A stretch of 6,291 bases of DNA from Microgenomates group bacterium (lineage in GTDB: Bacteria; Patescibacteriota; Microgenomatia; UBA1406; GWC2-37-13), in the NCBI GenBank assembly GCA_028276105.1, contig JAPYWZ010000039.1:1-6291 (forward strand). Reading direction: 5' to 3'. The translations under genes and the position numbers were made by a program. The stretch's first letter is position 1, and each line of letters begins with the position of its first letter. The notes beneath the pieces were generated by a model, which worked only from the letters and a program-made list of their open reading frames with translations, ran no database searches and was not told where the DNA came from. Shown here one piece after another: positions 1-5,548 of this stretch.

Positions 1-501
1 TCTCTAGGAGAAATTTACACCAATAATCAAAATCAGTTTCAAGGGGTTGAAATTATAAACATTGATCGTCATTTAACTAATGCTAATTTTGGGACAATCA
101 ATTTTGTTAATAAAACCGCTTCTTCTCTATCGGAAATGGTTTTTCAAGTAATAAAAAACTTAAATGTGGAAATTGATAAAGAGATTGCCACCAATCTTTA
201 TGCCGGATTAACCTCATCAACTAACAACTTTTCTTCTTATTCAGTCAACGCTCAAACTTTTGAAACCGCCGCTTCTTTATTAAAACTTGGAGCAATTAAA
301 AAAATAATTAAAAAACCAGTTTCTTCTTTTCAACCAAGTGTTTCTTCATTTACACCGCCAATAACCCCCAAACCAACACCACCAAAATTTGAGCCCACTC
401 CCATAGAACAAGTAGAAAAGGAACCGAAACCCAAAAAATCAACCGAAACTCCCTCAGACTGGCTAAAACCAAAAATATTTAAAGGAGGAGGATTAATTTA
501 A
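1..501 (+). CDS. DHH-family phosphoesterase-like protein, 5'-truncated, probably catalytically degenerate
   Basis: The reading frame is open from the first base, so the N-terminus lies outside the window; 166 residues are visible. Residues 17-95 match the second half of an NrnA-type DHH domain: a beta strand plus motif (VEIINIDRH), then FGTINFV, the ASSLSEMVF helix, the EIATNLYAGL segment and TFETAASLLKLGA. Two metal-site positions differ from the family. The DHH triad reads D22-R23-H24, and the usual TDTG motif reads T-S-S-T, so serine 73 replaces the aspartate. After residue 100 there is no DHHA1 domain with its GGGH motif. Instead a Lys patch leads to a Pro/Lys/Glu-rich, probably disordered tail ending in GGGLI. 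Active relatives hydrolyse short oligoribonucleotides, pAp or cyclic dinucleotides. The sequence here argues for a non-catalytic or altered role. The family call is fairly sure; the function is unknown. Confidence 0.72.
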   Translation, partial: SLGEIYTNNQNQFQGVEIINIDRHLTNANFGTINFVNKTASSLSEMVFQVIKNLNVEIDKEIATNLYAGLTSSTNNFSSYSVNAQTFETAASLLKLGAIKKIIKKPVSSFQPSVSSFTPPITPKPTPPKFEPTPIEQVEKEPKPKKSTETPSDWLKPKIFKGGGLI

Positions 502-528
502 TAATAAGACCTTCGAGGTAAGCAAATT

Positions 529-584
529 CATCTAACATCTAACTTCTAACACCTAACACCAAACATCTAACACTTAACATATAA
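529..584 (+). repeat. Degenerate 7-bp tandem repeat, consensus CAYCTAA, eight units
   Basis: Eight units in exact 7-bp phase: CATCTAA, CATCTAA, CTTCTAA, CACCTAA, CACCAAA, CATCTAA, CACTTAA, CATATAA. Looser TTCTAA/CTAA units continue to 600. The complementary strand reads TTAGRTG. It resembles the short tandemly repeated heptanucleotides known from cyanobacterial genomes. The units are far too short, and lack spacers, for a CRISPR array. Confidence 0.85.
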
Positions 585-598
585 TTCTAACTAATTCT

Positions 599-615
599 AA
601 CACCTCCGAGGTGTT
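599..615 (+). promoter_or_regulatory. Alternative hairpin competing with the terminator
   Basis: AACACCTC (599-606) and GAGGTGTT (608-615) are perfect inverted repeats around a single C. As RNA this would form a 7-bp stem with a 3-nt CCG loop. The right arm is the same sequence that forms the left arm of the terminator stem, so the two hairpins cannot form together. That is the geometry of an antiterminator/terminator pair. A further inverted repeat joins GTTATAG (613-619) or TTATAG (641-646) to CTATAAC (654-660). The regulatory role is inferred from pairing only. Confidence 0.4.
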
Positions 616-642
616 ATAGATTCGTCACCTCGGAATATTTTT
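606..642 (+). terminator. Rho-independent terminator downstream of the DHH-like gene
   Basis: A perfect 8-bp GC-rich stem pairs CCGAGGTG (606-613) with CACCTCGG (626-633) across a 12-nt loop. After AATA it is followed by five T residues at 638-642. It lies about 105 nt after the stop codon of the upstream gene and before the rmuC promoter, as expected for a terminator separating two transcription units. The T tract is short and broken by one A, so its strength is uncertain. Confidence 0.65.
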
Positions 643-680
643 ATAGAAACACGCTATAACATGTCTTTACTTAAAATTAA

Positions 681-770
681 ACCAATCTCCCAATCTCCAT
701 TAATCTCTACTTATCTCCATTTATCTCTATTTATCTCTATTTATCTCTATAAATCTCTATTTATCTCTCT
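681..770 (+). repeat. 10-bp tandem repeat, consensus TTATCTCTAT, nine units
   Basis: Nine consecutive 10-bp units in exact phase. Three central copies (721-750) are identical TTATCTCTAT, and the others differ at one to a few positions (e.g. TTATCTCCAT, TAATCTCTAC, AAATCTCTAT, TTATCTCTCT). The strand is a C/T/A sequence with no G. The period is close to one helical turn. It lies between the terminator and the rmuC promoter and has no coding meaning. Confidence 0.9.
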
Positions 771-801
771 TTCACATTCGCATCATTCGTATTTTTTTAA
801 C

Positions 802-832
802 TTTTACACTACTTTTTACACAAAATTTACAC
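802..832 (+). repeat. Three direct repeats [T/A]TTTACAC upstream of rmuC
   Basis: TTTTACAC occurs at 802-809 and 814-821, and ATTTACAC at 825-832. The starts are 12 and 11 bp apart, about one helical turn. They sit just upstream of the -10 box, and the middle copy can serve as a -35 element. They could be operator half-sites for a regulator, or simply repeated promoter-like sequence. Confidence 0.55.
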
Positions 833-849
833 TATGTTTATACTATAAT
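815..849 (+). promoter_or_regulatory. Putative rmuC-recJ promoter
   Basis: A -35-like TTTACA at 815-820 is followed after 18 bp by TATACT at 839-844. An overlapping perfect -10 hexamer TATAAT lies at 844-849. With TATAAT as the -10 box, transcription would start around 856, practically at the ATG at 858, giving a leaderless or near-leaderless mRNA. No Shine-Dalgarno sequence precedes the ATG, which fits that reading. The exact -10 choice is open. Confidence 0.5.
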
Positions 850-857
850 TTCAGTAT

Positions 858-1814
858 ATGAACTTTTTAATCTTCGTTTTCATTTTTGGTTTTTTTTCTT
901 TAGGATTATTTTTATATTTTTTTTTAAAAAAACTGGAAGAAAAAACAAAAATCTCAGAAGAACTAATTGAATGGTTAAAAAATACCACCCAACTTACTGA
1001 TCAAAAATTAAGTCAACAAATGACTGCTTTTAATCAACGGTTGGACAAAGCTGCTTTTGTTATTTCACAGCTACAAAAAAATGTCGGTGAACTTTCAGAG
1101 ATTGGTCGAGGAATCAAAGAATTACAACAATTTCTTTCTTCGCCAAAAATAAGAGGTAATCTTGGTGAACAAATTCTAAAAGATTTTTTAAAACAATACT
1201 TTCCAAAAGAAAGCTTCAAACTCCAATACCAGTTTAAAAATGGTGAGAAAGTGGATGCGGTTATCTTTACCTCATCAGGAATTATCCCAATTGATGCTAA
1301 ATTTCCCTTAGAAAATTTTAAAAAATATCTTTTGTCCCAAAATGAAGAAGAAAAAAATAACTTTAAAAAAGAGTTTATCGCCAATGTTAAAAAACATATC
1401 CAAGCAATTTCTAAAAAATATATTCTTCCTGAAGAAAAAACTGTTGATTACGCTTTAATGTATATCCCCTCAGAAAAAATTTATTACGAAGTAATAAGTA
1501 ACGATGAAATTTTTGAATATGCAGGACAAAAAATGGTTTTACCAGTCTCACCTTTGAGTCTTTATGCCTATGTGAAAGCCATTCTTCTTTCTTTAGAAGG
1601 TCAAAAAATTGAGGAAAAAGCAAAAAAAATTGTTAGCCTTTTAGCGGCGATTAAAAAAGACTATCAAAAAATTGAGGAGGATTTTTTAGTTCTTAACAAA
1701 CACTTAAACAACGCTTATAATCAATCATCAAATGTAGGACGACTCATTCAAAATTTAGGACAAAAATTATTTTCTTTTAACTTAATCGAAGAAGAAAATA
1801 AAAAATTACCGTAA
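858..1814 (+). CDS. rmuC: DNA recombination protein RmuC
   Basis: RmuC limits rearrangements at inverted repeats in E. coli and is thought to be a nuclease, though its exact activity is not settled. The 318-residue protein has an N-terminal membrane segment (residues 2-23), a predicted coiled-coil region (about 25-92) and the RmuC domain (about 97-305), which has a restriction-endonuclease-like fold. Likely PD-(D/E)XK residues are E104 in GNLGEQ, D133 in KVDAVI and D146/K148 in PIDAKFPL. Further family hallmarks are YALMYIPSE (198-206) and LPVSPLSLYAYVKAI (228-242). It is shorter than the 475-residue E. coli protein, mainly through a short coiled coil. The ATG at 858 is chosen because the membrane segment begins right after it and a -10 box abuts it. 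recJ starts 8 nt after its stop, so the two are probably co-transcribed. Confidence 0.93.
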   Translation: MNFLIFVFIFGFFSLGLFLYFFLKKLEEKTKISEELIEWLKNTTQLTDQKLSQQMTAFNQRLDKAAFVISQLQKNVGELSEIGRGIKELQQFLSSPKIRGNLGEQILKDFLKQYFPKESFKLQYQFKNGEKVDAVIFTSSGIIPIDAKFPLENFKKYLLSQNEEEKNNFKKEFIANVKKHIQAISKKYILPEEKTVDYALMYIPSEKIYYEVISNDEIFEYAGQKMVLPVSPLSLYAYVKAILLSLEGQKIEEKAKKIVSLLAAIKKDYQKIEEDFLVLNKHLNNAYNQSSNVGRLIQNLGQKLFSFNLIEEENKKLP

Positions 1815-1822
1815 AAAAAATT

Positions 1823-3523
1823 ATGAAAATTAAATTCTTCTTTGAAATTAAAGAAGAAGACAAAATTACAAGTTACCAACTTGTTGATCTTATCTTAAAA
1901 AATCGAAAAATAGAAAACGTTGAGGAATTTTTAAACCCAAAAAATCCTTTAAATATTTCTCTTTCTGATTTTAACTCCTCATTTAAAAATGAATTTCAAA
2001 AATCTTTAGCGATTCTAAAAACAGTCAAAGAAAAAAATCAAATGGTTGTTGTCTATACCGATTATGATGCCGATGGCATTACTGGAGGAGCGATTTTATG
2101 GGAAACCTTGTATTTATTAGGTTTTAAAGTCATGCCCTATGTCCCCAATCGAAAAACTGAAGGGTATGGTTTCTCCCTTTTTGGAATTGATAATGTTATA
2201 AAAAAATTTAATCCAGCTTTAATCATCAGTGTCGATCACGGAATTACCAAAGTTAAAGAAGTTGCCTATGCCAAAGAAAAAGGAATAAAAATTATTATTA
2301 CCGATCACCATCTAAAAGGAGAAATTCTTCCCAAAGCCGATGCCATTTTTCATATTCCTACTCTATCAGGAGCTGGCGTCTCATATTTTTTTAGTAAGGA
2401 GATATTTAGAAATTTTGAAAAAAATGTAGGGAACAGGCATGCCTGTTCCCTACTGGAAAATAATTTTTCTAGTGATTATCTGGCTTTGGCATCAATTGGG
2501 ACGGTGGCGGATTTAGTCCCACTGATTGGTCTCTCAAGATCGCTGGTTAAGTACGGTCTTGAGAATTTTTCAAAAACCCGTCGGGTTGGAATTAAACATA
2601 TTTTAAAAGAGGCTGGTATTGAAGATAGAAAAATTAGTCCTTATGAAATTGGTTTTATTATTGCTCCTCGAATCAATGCCGTTGGTCGACTAAAAGATGC
2701 CACCGATGCTCTTAGGCTTTTGTGTACCAAAAAAGAAGAAAGAGCAAAAAATTTAGCCTCGTATTTGGGACAAAAAAATAAACAAAGACAGGATTTGGTA
2801 GAAAAAGCGGTTTTGGAAGCAAAAAAAATCTTGGCCTTTGAAACAAAAAACTTTTCTTTTTTACCAAAAATCATTATTCTTCATTCAGAAAAATGGGAGG
2901 AGGGAATTATTGGCTTGGTTGCGGCAAAAATGGTTGAGGAGTTTTACCGACCAACGATAATTCTTACTAAAAACGATGGTTTTTACAAAGGATCAGCCAG
3001 ATCCATCCCCTCTTTTCATATTACCAATTTTTTGAGAAATTTAAAAAATTATCTTCTTGATGTTGGCGGTCACGCGCAAGCGGCGGGTTTTACCATTGAA
3101 GAGAAAAAACTTTCTCAATTTAAAAAAGAAGCAGAAAAACTTGCCAAAACAATTTTAAAAGAGACTGATTTAGAAAAAGAAATTGTTGTTGACTTAAAAC
3201 TTCCCATTTCTAAAATTAATCTCAAATGGGTAAAACTTTTAGAACAACTTCATCCTTTTGGCATGGGTAATCCTCAACCGCTTTTTTTTAGTGAAGGGAA
3301 AATTTTTGATGTTAAGTTTGTGGGCAAAGATAATAAACATTTAAAAATATATCTTACCGACGAAAATGAAAAATCAATCTTAGAAGTGATTGCTTTTAAT
3401 CAGGCAGATATTTTTAAAAATCTTTTTCGTAATCAAAAAATTAAAGTCGTTTATAGTTTAGAGGTTGACCGTTGGGGGGGTAAAGAAAAAGTTGTGGGAA
3501 AATTAATTTACTTTTTGGGGTGA
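1823..3523 (+). CDS. recJ: Single-stranded-DNA-specific exonuclease RecJ
   Basis: RecJ degrades single-stranded DNA 5' to 3' in recombination and repair, using Mn/Mg ions. At 566 residues it has normal family length. The DHH domain shows motif I DYDADGIT (80-87), VDHG (137-140), TDHH (160-163) and IGTVADLVPL (225-234), followed by PRINAVGR (282-289). DHHA1 covers about 348-445, with GSARS near 390 and GGHAQAAG (415-422). An OB-like C-terminal domain runs from about 453 with HPFGMGNPQP. All expected metal-binding residues are present, so the enzyme should be active. The start ATG follows rmuC by 8 nt, with no Shine-Dalgarno sequence. Oddities: residues 202-211 are encoded by a perfect 28-bp palindrome; a run of seven G lies at 3474-3480; and the last 8 nt overlap the 3' end of tRNA-His on the other strand. 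Confidence 0.97.
   Translation: MKIKFFFEIKEEDKITSYQLVDLILKNRKIENVEEFLNPKNPLNISLSDFNSSFKNEFQKSLAILKTVKEKNQMVVVYTDYDADGITGGAILWETLYLLGFKVMPYVPNRKTEGYGFSLFGIDNVIKKFNPALIISVDHGITKVKEVAYAKEKGIKIIITDHHLKGEILPKADAIFHIPTLSGAGVSYFFSKEIFRNFEKNVGNRHACSLLENNFSSDYLALASIGTVADLVPLIGLSRSLVKYGLENFSKTRRVGIKHILKEAGIEDRKISPYEIGFIIAPRINAVGRLKDATDALRLLCTKKEERAKNLASYLGQKNKQRQDLVEKAVLEAKKILAFETKNFSFLPKIIILHSEKWEEGIIGLVAAKMVEEFYRPTIILTKNDGFYKGSARSIPSFHITNFLRNLKNYLLDVGGHAQAAGFTIEEKKLSQFKKEAEKLAKTILKETDLEKEIVVDLKLPISKINLKWVKLLEQLHPFGMGNPQPLFFSEGKIFDVKFVGKDNKHLKIYLTDENEKSILEVIAFNQADIFKNLFRNQKIKVVYSLEVDRWGGKEKVVGKLIYFLG
2426..2453. repeat. Perfect 28-bp palindrome inserted in frame in recJ
   Basis: The left half GTAGGGAACAGGCA (2426-2439) is the exact reverse complement of 2440-2453. 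GC content is 16 of 28, clearly above the AT-rich surroundings. It begins precisely at a codon boundary and encodes V-G-N-R-H-A-C-S-L plus the first base of the next Leu codon. It lies between the FSKEIFRNFEK helix and the conserved DYLALASIGTVADLV strand, a variable loop in RecJ. It looks like a dispersed palindromic element that entered the gene without breaking the frame. No second copy is in the window. Confidence 0.85.
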
Positions 3524-3593
3524 CTGACGGGATTCGAACCCGCAACCCTCTGCTCCACAGGCAGATGCTCTAACCAATTAAGCTACAGTCACC
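3516..3593 (-). tRNA. tRNA-His (anticodon GTG)
   Basis: Read on the minus strand, a full cloverleaf forms. The acceptor stem is GTGACTG with CAGTCAC (7 pairs), the D-stem GCTT with GAGC, and the anticodon stem TCTGC with GCAGA. The loop is CTGTGGA, giving anticodon GTG (complement of 3556-3558), and the T-arm is GCGGG-TTCGAAT-CCCGT. Two histidine-specific marks confirm identity: an extra G at -1 (complement of 3593) faces discriminator C73 (complement of 3519). The CCA end is encoded at 3518-3516. The gene is last in the minus-strand cluster, 26 nt after the FN3-like gene, and converges on recJ with an 8-nt overlap. Confidence 0.97.
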
Positions 3594-3606
3594 AGAATTT
3601 ATCTAA

Positions 3607-3615
3607 ATTATATCA
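3607..3615 (-). promoter_or_regulatory. Extended -10 promoter for tRNA-His
   Basis: On the minus strand the gap between the FN3-like gene and the tRNA reads TGATATAAT (3615 down to 3607): a consensus TATAAT with a TGn extension. Transcription would start near 3600, about 7 nt before the mature 5' end. No good -35 hexamer is seen 17 bp upstream, but extended -10 promoters tolerate that. The tRNA may therefore be transcribed on its own as well as by read-through. Confidence 0.5.
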
Positions 3616-3619
3616 AATT

Positions 3620-4300
3620 TTAAGAGGTGGGTGTTGGAGAAGGAGTAGGAGTAAAAGTTGGAGTTAGACTTTGGGTTGGAGTCAACTTTCTTAAACAGCG
3701 AAAATAATCTTGAGTGGTGCAACCTTTGCCTAATTTCTCTTTGATTTTTGCGCAATCGGTTTCATTGCAAGAAAGCACAATTGGGGTATTGGTGGGTTTT
3801 GTTTTAATCTCTAAACTTTGAATAGGAGTAGGAGTAGCAGAAGTTTTTGATTGAGATTGGGAGAAAGACGTTGGTGTAGCTTGCGGTAAAGTCGCTGAGG
3901 ATTGAGTCTCTGTCCCTTTGGTGGTAAAGGTCCAAGGAACACCACCATTGTCGTATTTTTTATCCCCAATTCTTATTTGAAAATAATAAGTAGTTTGGGG
4001 AGAAAGAAGAGTTAATTCAACCAGATGATTTTTTGTTCTTGATACTTCTGGAGCAAAAAAATTTAAAGCCGTTGGCGTTGTTCCGTATTCTATCACCCCT
4101 TGGGTTTCAATACCAGTGGTCCAAGAAATTTTGGCCGTGTTTTGAGAAATATCAGAAATAACAACATCTCTTGGCTCCATATCTGACGCCCGAGTAAAAA
4201 CCCCACCCATATTCCAAGCCATTATTCCCAAAATTACTGCAATCACCGTTCCAATAATTATTGAGCTTATTTTAGTAATTTTTGGGTTAAAATTTAACAT
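3620..4300 (-). CDS. Membrane-anchored FN3-like surface protein with Thr/Pro tail
   Basis: Predicted extracytoplasmic protein of 226 residues. A short positively charged N-terminus leads to one membrane segment (about 12-29), a signal anchor. Residues 42-128 look like a fibronectin type III or purple-acid-phosphatase N-terminal beta sandwich: PRDVVISDISQNTAKISWTT, then GVIEYGTT, HLVELTLLSPQTTYYFQIRIG and a closing WTFTT strand. A Ser/Thr/Pro linker follows. A small four-Cys segment (C178, C183, C194, C202) comes next, and the protein ends in a PTPTPT-rich tail. Such domains usually mediate binding or act as spacers; no catalytic residues are seen. It starts 6 nt after the stop of the cohesin gene, which suggests one operon. 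No Shine-Dalgarno sequence is visible. The name gives its architecture; the ligand is unknown. Confidence 0.8.
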   Translation of the reverse strand: MLNFNPKITKISSIIIGTVIAVILGIMAWNMGGVFTRASDMEPRDVVISDISQNTAKISWTTGIETQGVIEYGTTPTALNFFAPEVSRTKNHLVELTLLSPQTTYYFQIRIGDKKYDNGGVPWTFTTKGTETQSSATLPQATPTSFSQSQSKTSATPTPIQSLEIKTKPTNTPIVLSCNETDCAKIKEKLGKGCTTQDYFRCLRKLTPTQSLTPTFTPTPSPTPTS

Positions 4301-4306
4301 AATTTA

Positions 4307-4978
4307 TTATTTTAATATAAATAATTTTAACCCGCCGCCAATTAAAAACAAAATTGCTCCTGGAATGGCAAAATTGATTAAATTTTCAAAAATACCGCTT
4401 TTGGGTAATGTTTGTGGTTGATTGTTGTTTGAAGAATTTGATTCATCGCTACTAGAAGAAGAATTTGATGAAGAAATAGATGAACTCCCACCACTTCCTG
4501 AGCCAACGGAAATTGCTGCTTTATAATCAGAAGAGCATTGTAAAATATTGGTCGCATTGGCATCGCTTTTTACAATTTTTGAATTATTACAATCAAAACT
4601 TAAATTGGCAGTCCCATCTTTTAAACCTTTAAAAGTAATGGTGGCTAAAGTGCCGCTACCAGTTTTTGAACTTGCTGGATCATCAACGAAAGCTGCTATA
4701 TAAATCCTTCCAGCTGTTCCCGTTTCGTTAGTTACGGTGGGAAAAAAACTCCCCGCCGTAATATTTTCTACCGATAAAAAAGAATTGTCATAGTTAATAT
4801 AAGCATCAGCGCCATTTATTTGTTCACCACCAGTATCGATATTAACCTGAACCTGAACTGTTTGACCAACGCCAACCGAATAACTGCTTTTATCAAAACT
4901 AAAAGTGGCGGCTTCAACCACCAAAAAACTTGGTAAGAAAAAAAATATTAAGAGTAAAAAAAGAAGTGTTTTTTTCAT
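4307..4978 (-). CDS. Secreted cohesin-domain protein with LPKSG-type C-terminal anchor
   Basis: A 223-residue exported protein. Residues 1-23 are a classic signal peptide (MKK, then a Leu/Phe core) with likely cleavage near VEA-A. Residues 25-157 match a cohesin-type beta sandwich: ATFSFDKSSYSVGVGQTVQVQV, INGADAYINYDNSFLSV, IYIAAFVDD and GSGTLATITFKGL. Cohesins bind dockerin modules, and a dockerin is encoded two genes upstream. A Ser/Asn-rich linker (158-187) leads to LPKSG (191-195), a hydrophobic span (about 199-220) and a final Lys. That order resembles a sortase sorting signal, though the basic tail is minimal, and the segment could equally be a plain C-terminal membrane anchor. The ATG at 4978 is preferred over an adjacent TTG at 4981. 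The gene follows its upstream neighbour after 28 nt. Confidence 0.85.
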   Translation of the reverse strand: MKKTLLFLLLIFFFLPSFLVVEAATFSFDKSSYSVGVGQTVQVQVNIDTGGEQINGADAYINYDNSFLSVENITAGSFFPTVTNETGTAGRIYIAAFVDDPASSKTGSGTLATITFKGLKDGTANLSFDCNNSKIVKSDANATNILQCSSDYKAAISVGSGSGGSSSISSSNSSSSSDESNSSNNNQPQTLPKSGIFENLINFAIPGAILFLIGGGLKLFILK

Positions 4979-5006
4979 CAAAATTAATAATAACCCAAAA
5001 GTTTTT

Positions 5007-5543
5007 TTATTTCAAGATAATCTTTGGTGTCAAAATATTATTTTGATTATCTACCAATTTGGATGTGTATTTTCCCCATGTGTTTTTTAGATTTATTTTA
5101 ATTGGTTTTGTCAACTTAATTTCAATCACTGGTGTTTCACTAAAAACGGTTGGTTGACTAAAATTAAGTTTTTTAACCCCAGTTAAAACCAAAAAATTTT
5201 CTTTTTTTGTTTGATATAAAGAAAAAGATGACAACAAAGAAGAAGAGGTTAAAACCGAAGAATTGGTCATATCTTCTTTCTCAACAATAAAATCAAAACC
5301 AACAATATCGTGATTGTAAGAAGAAGCAAAAATTTGATAAGTAAAATCATCAACTTTTTTTAAGACAACCACCACTTCCTCAAAATTGGTAGTTGTTGAT
5401 GAAATTAATTTTGAAGAGGAAAAGAATTCTTCTTTTGACTCTTTTGGTTTTTTTCCTTTAAAAACAAAAATCCCAAAAAGAGCGATAATTAAAAGAAAAA
5501 AAGAAAAACCAATGATTTTTAAAATTTTTTTTGAGTCTATCAT
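5007..5543 (-). CDS. Small membrane-anchored protein, possibly divergent cohesin-like
   Basis: I do not recognise a named family. The 178-residue protein begins with a short Lys-containing stretch and one strong membrane segment (about 10-28), followed by a Lys/Glu/Ser linker and an extracytoplasmic part from about 54 onward. That part is rich in alternating hydrophobic beta-strand patterns: FEEVVVVLKKV, FTYQIFASS, IVGFDFIVEKED, ENFLVLTGVKKL and TPVIEIKLT. The strand IVGFDFIVEKED, followed by a Ser-rich turn and an F-L-V-L-T-G strand, is reminiscent of the cohesin strand order, but this is only a resemblance. It starts 5 nt after the dockerin gene stop, so translation is probably coupled. It contains no Cys. 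It may be a partner or scaffold for the neighbouring secreted proteins. Confidence 0.7.
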   Translation of the reverse strand: MIDSKKILKIIGFSFFLLIIALFGIFVFKGKKPKESKEEFFSSSKLISSTTTNFEEVVVVLKKVDDFTYQIFASSYNHDIVGFDFIVEKEDMTNSSVLTSSSLLSSFSLYQTKKENFLVLTGVKKLNFSQPTVFSETPVIEIKLTKPIKINLKNTWGKYTSKLVDNQNNILTPKIILK

Positions 5544-5548
5544 TGTTT

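Larger units (their letters stand above)
502..857. other. 356-bp intergenic region, almost G-free plus strand, with repeats, terminator and promoter
   Basis: There is no credible gene here. Outside the hairpin cluster at 599-660 the plus strand contains very few G residues (one in 521-598, about four in 681-857). In order it holds a small ACCT-TCG-AGGT inverted repeat (509-519), a 7-bp tandem repeat, overlapping hairpins ending in a T tract, a 10-bp tandem repeat, three TTTACAC direct repeats and a -10 box directly before the rmuC start. A 66-codon open frame at 661-861 is a by-product of the 10-bp repeat. Confidence 0.75.

Noticed and set aside
481..495. Strong Shine-Dalgarno sequence AAAGGAGGAGG
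   Set aside because: It encodes the KGGG end of the DHH-like protein, and no ATG, GTG or TTG follows within usable distance.
529..770. CRISPR-like array
   Set aside because: Units are 7 and 10 bp with no spacers between them, and no cas gene is nearby.
661..861. 66-codon open frame starting with ATG
   Set aside because: It is a translation of the 10-bp tandem repeat (Ser/Leu/Ile/Tyr low complexity), has no ribosome-binding site and overlaps the rmuC promoter and start.
2532..2570. Terminator-like hairpin inside recJ: TCTCAAGATCG (2532-2542) with CGGTCTTGAGA (2554-2564), then a T run
   Set aside because: The encoded residues follow the normal RecJ pattern after the VADLVPL motif, so the sequence is native coding DNA. 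Premature termination is possible but not supported by anything else.
3474..3480. Run of seven G near the end of recJ as a phase-variable tract
   Set aside because: Short, near the C-terminus in a WGGK segment, and RecJ is not a typical phase-variable gene.
3521..3523. TGA read as glycine (code 25 of Gracilibacteria/SR1)
   Set aside because: RecJ ends at its normal family length at this TGA, and the following bases are a tRNA gene on the other strand.
4979..4981. TTG as start of the cohesin gene
   Set aside because: An ATG follows immediately and gives a standard MKK signal peptide.
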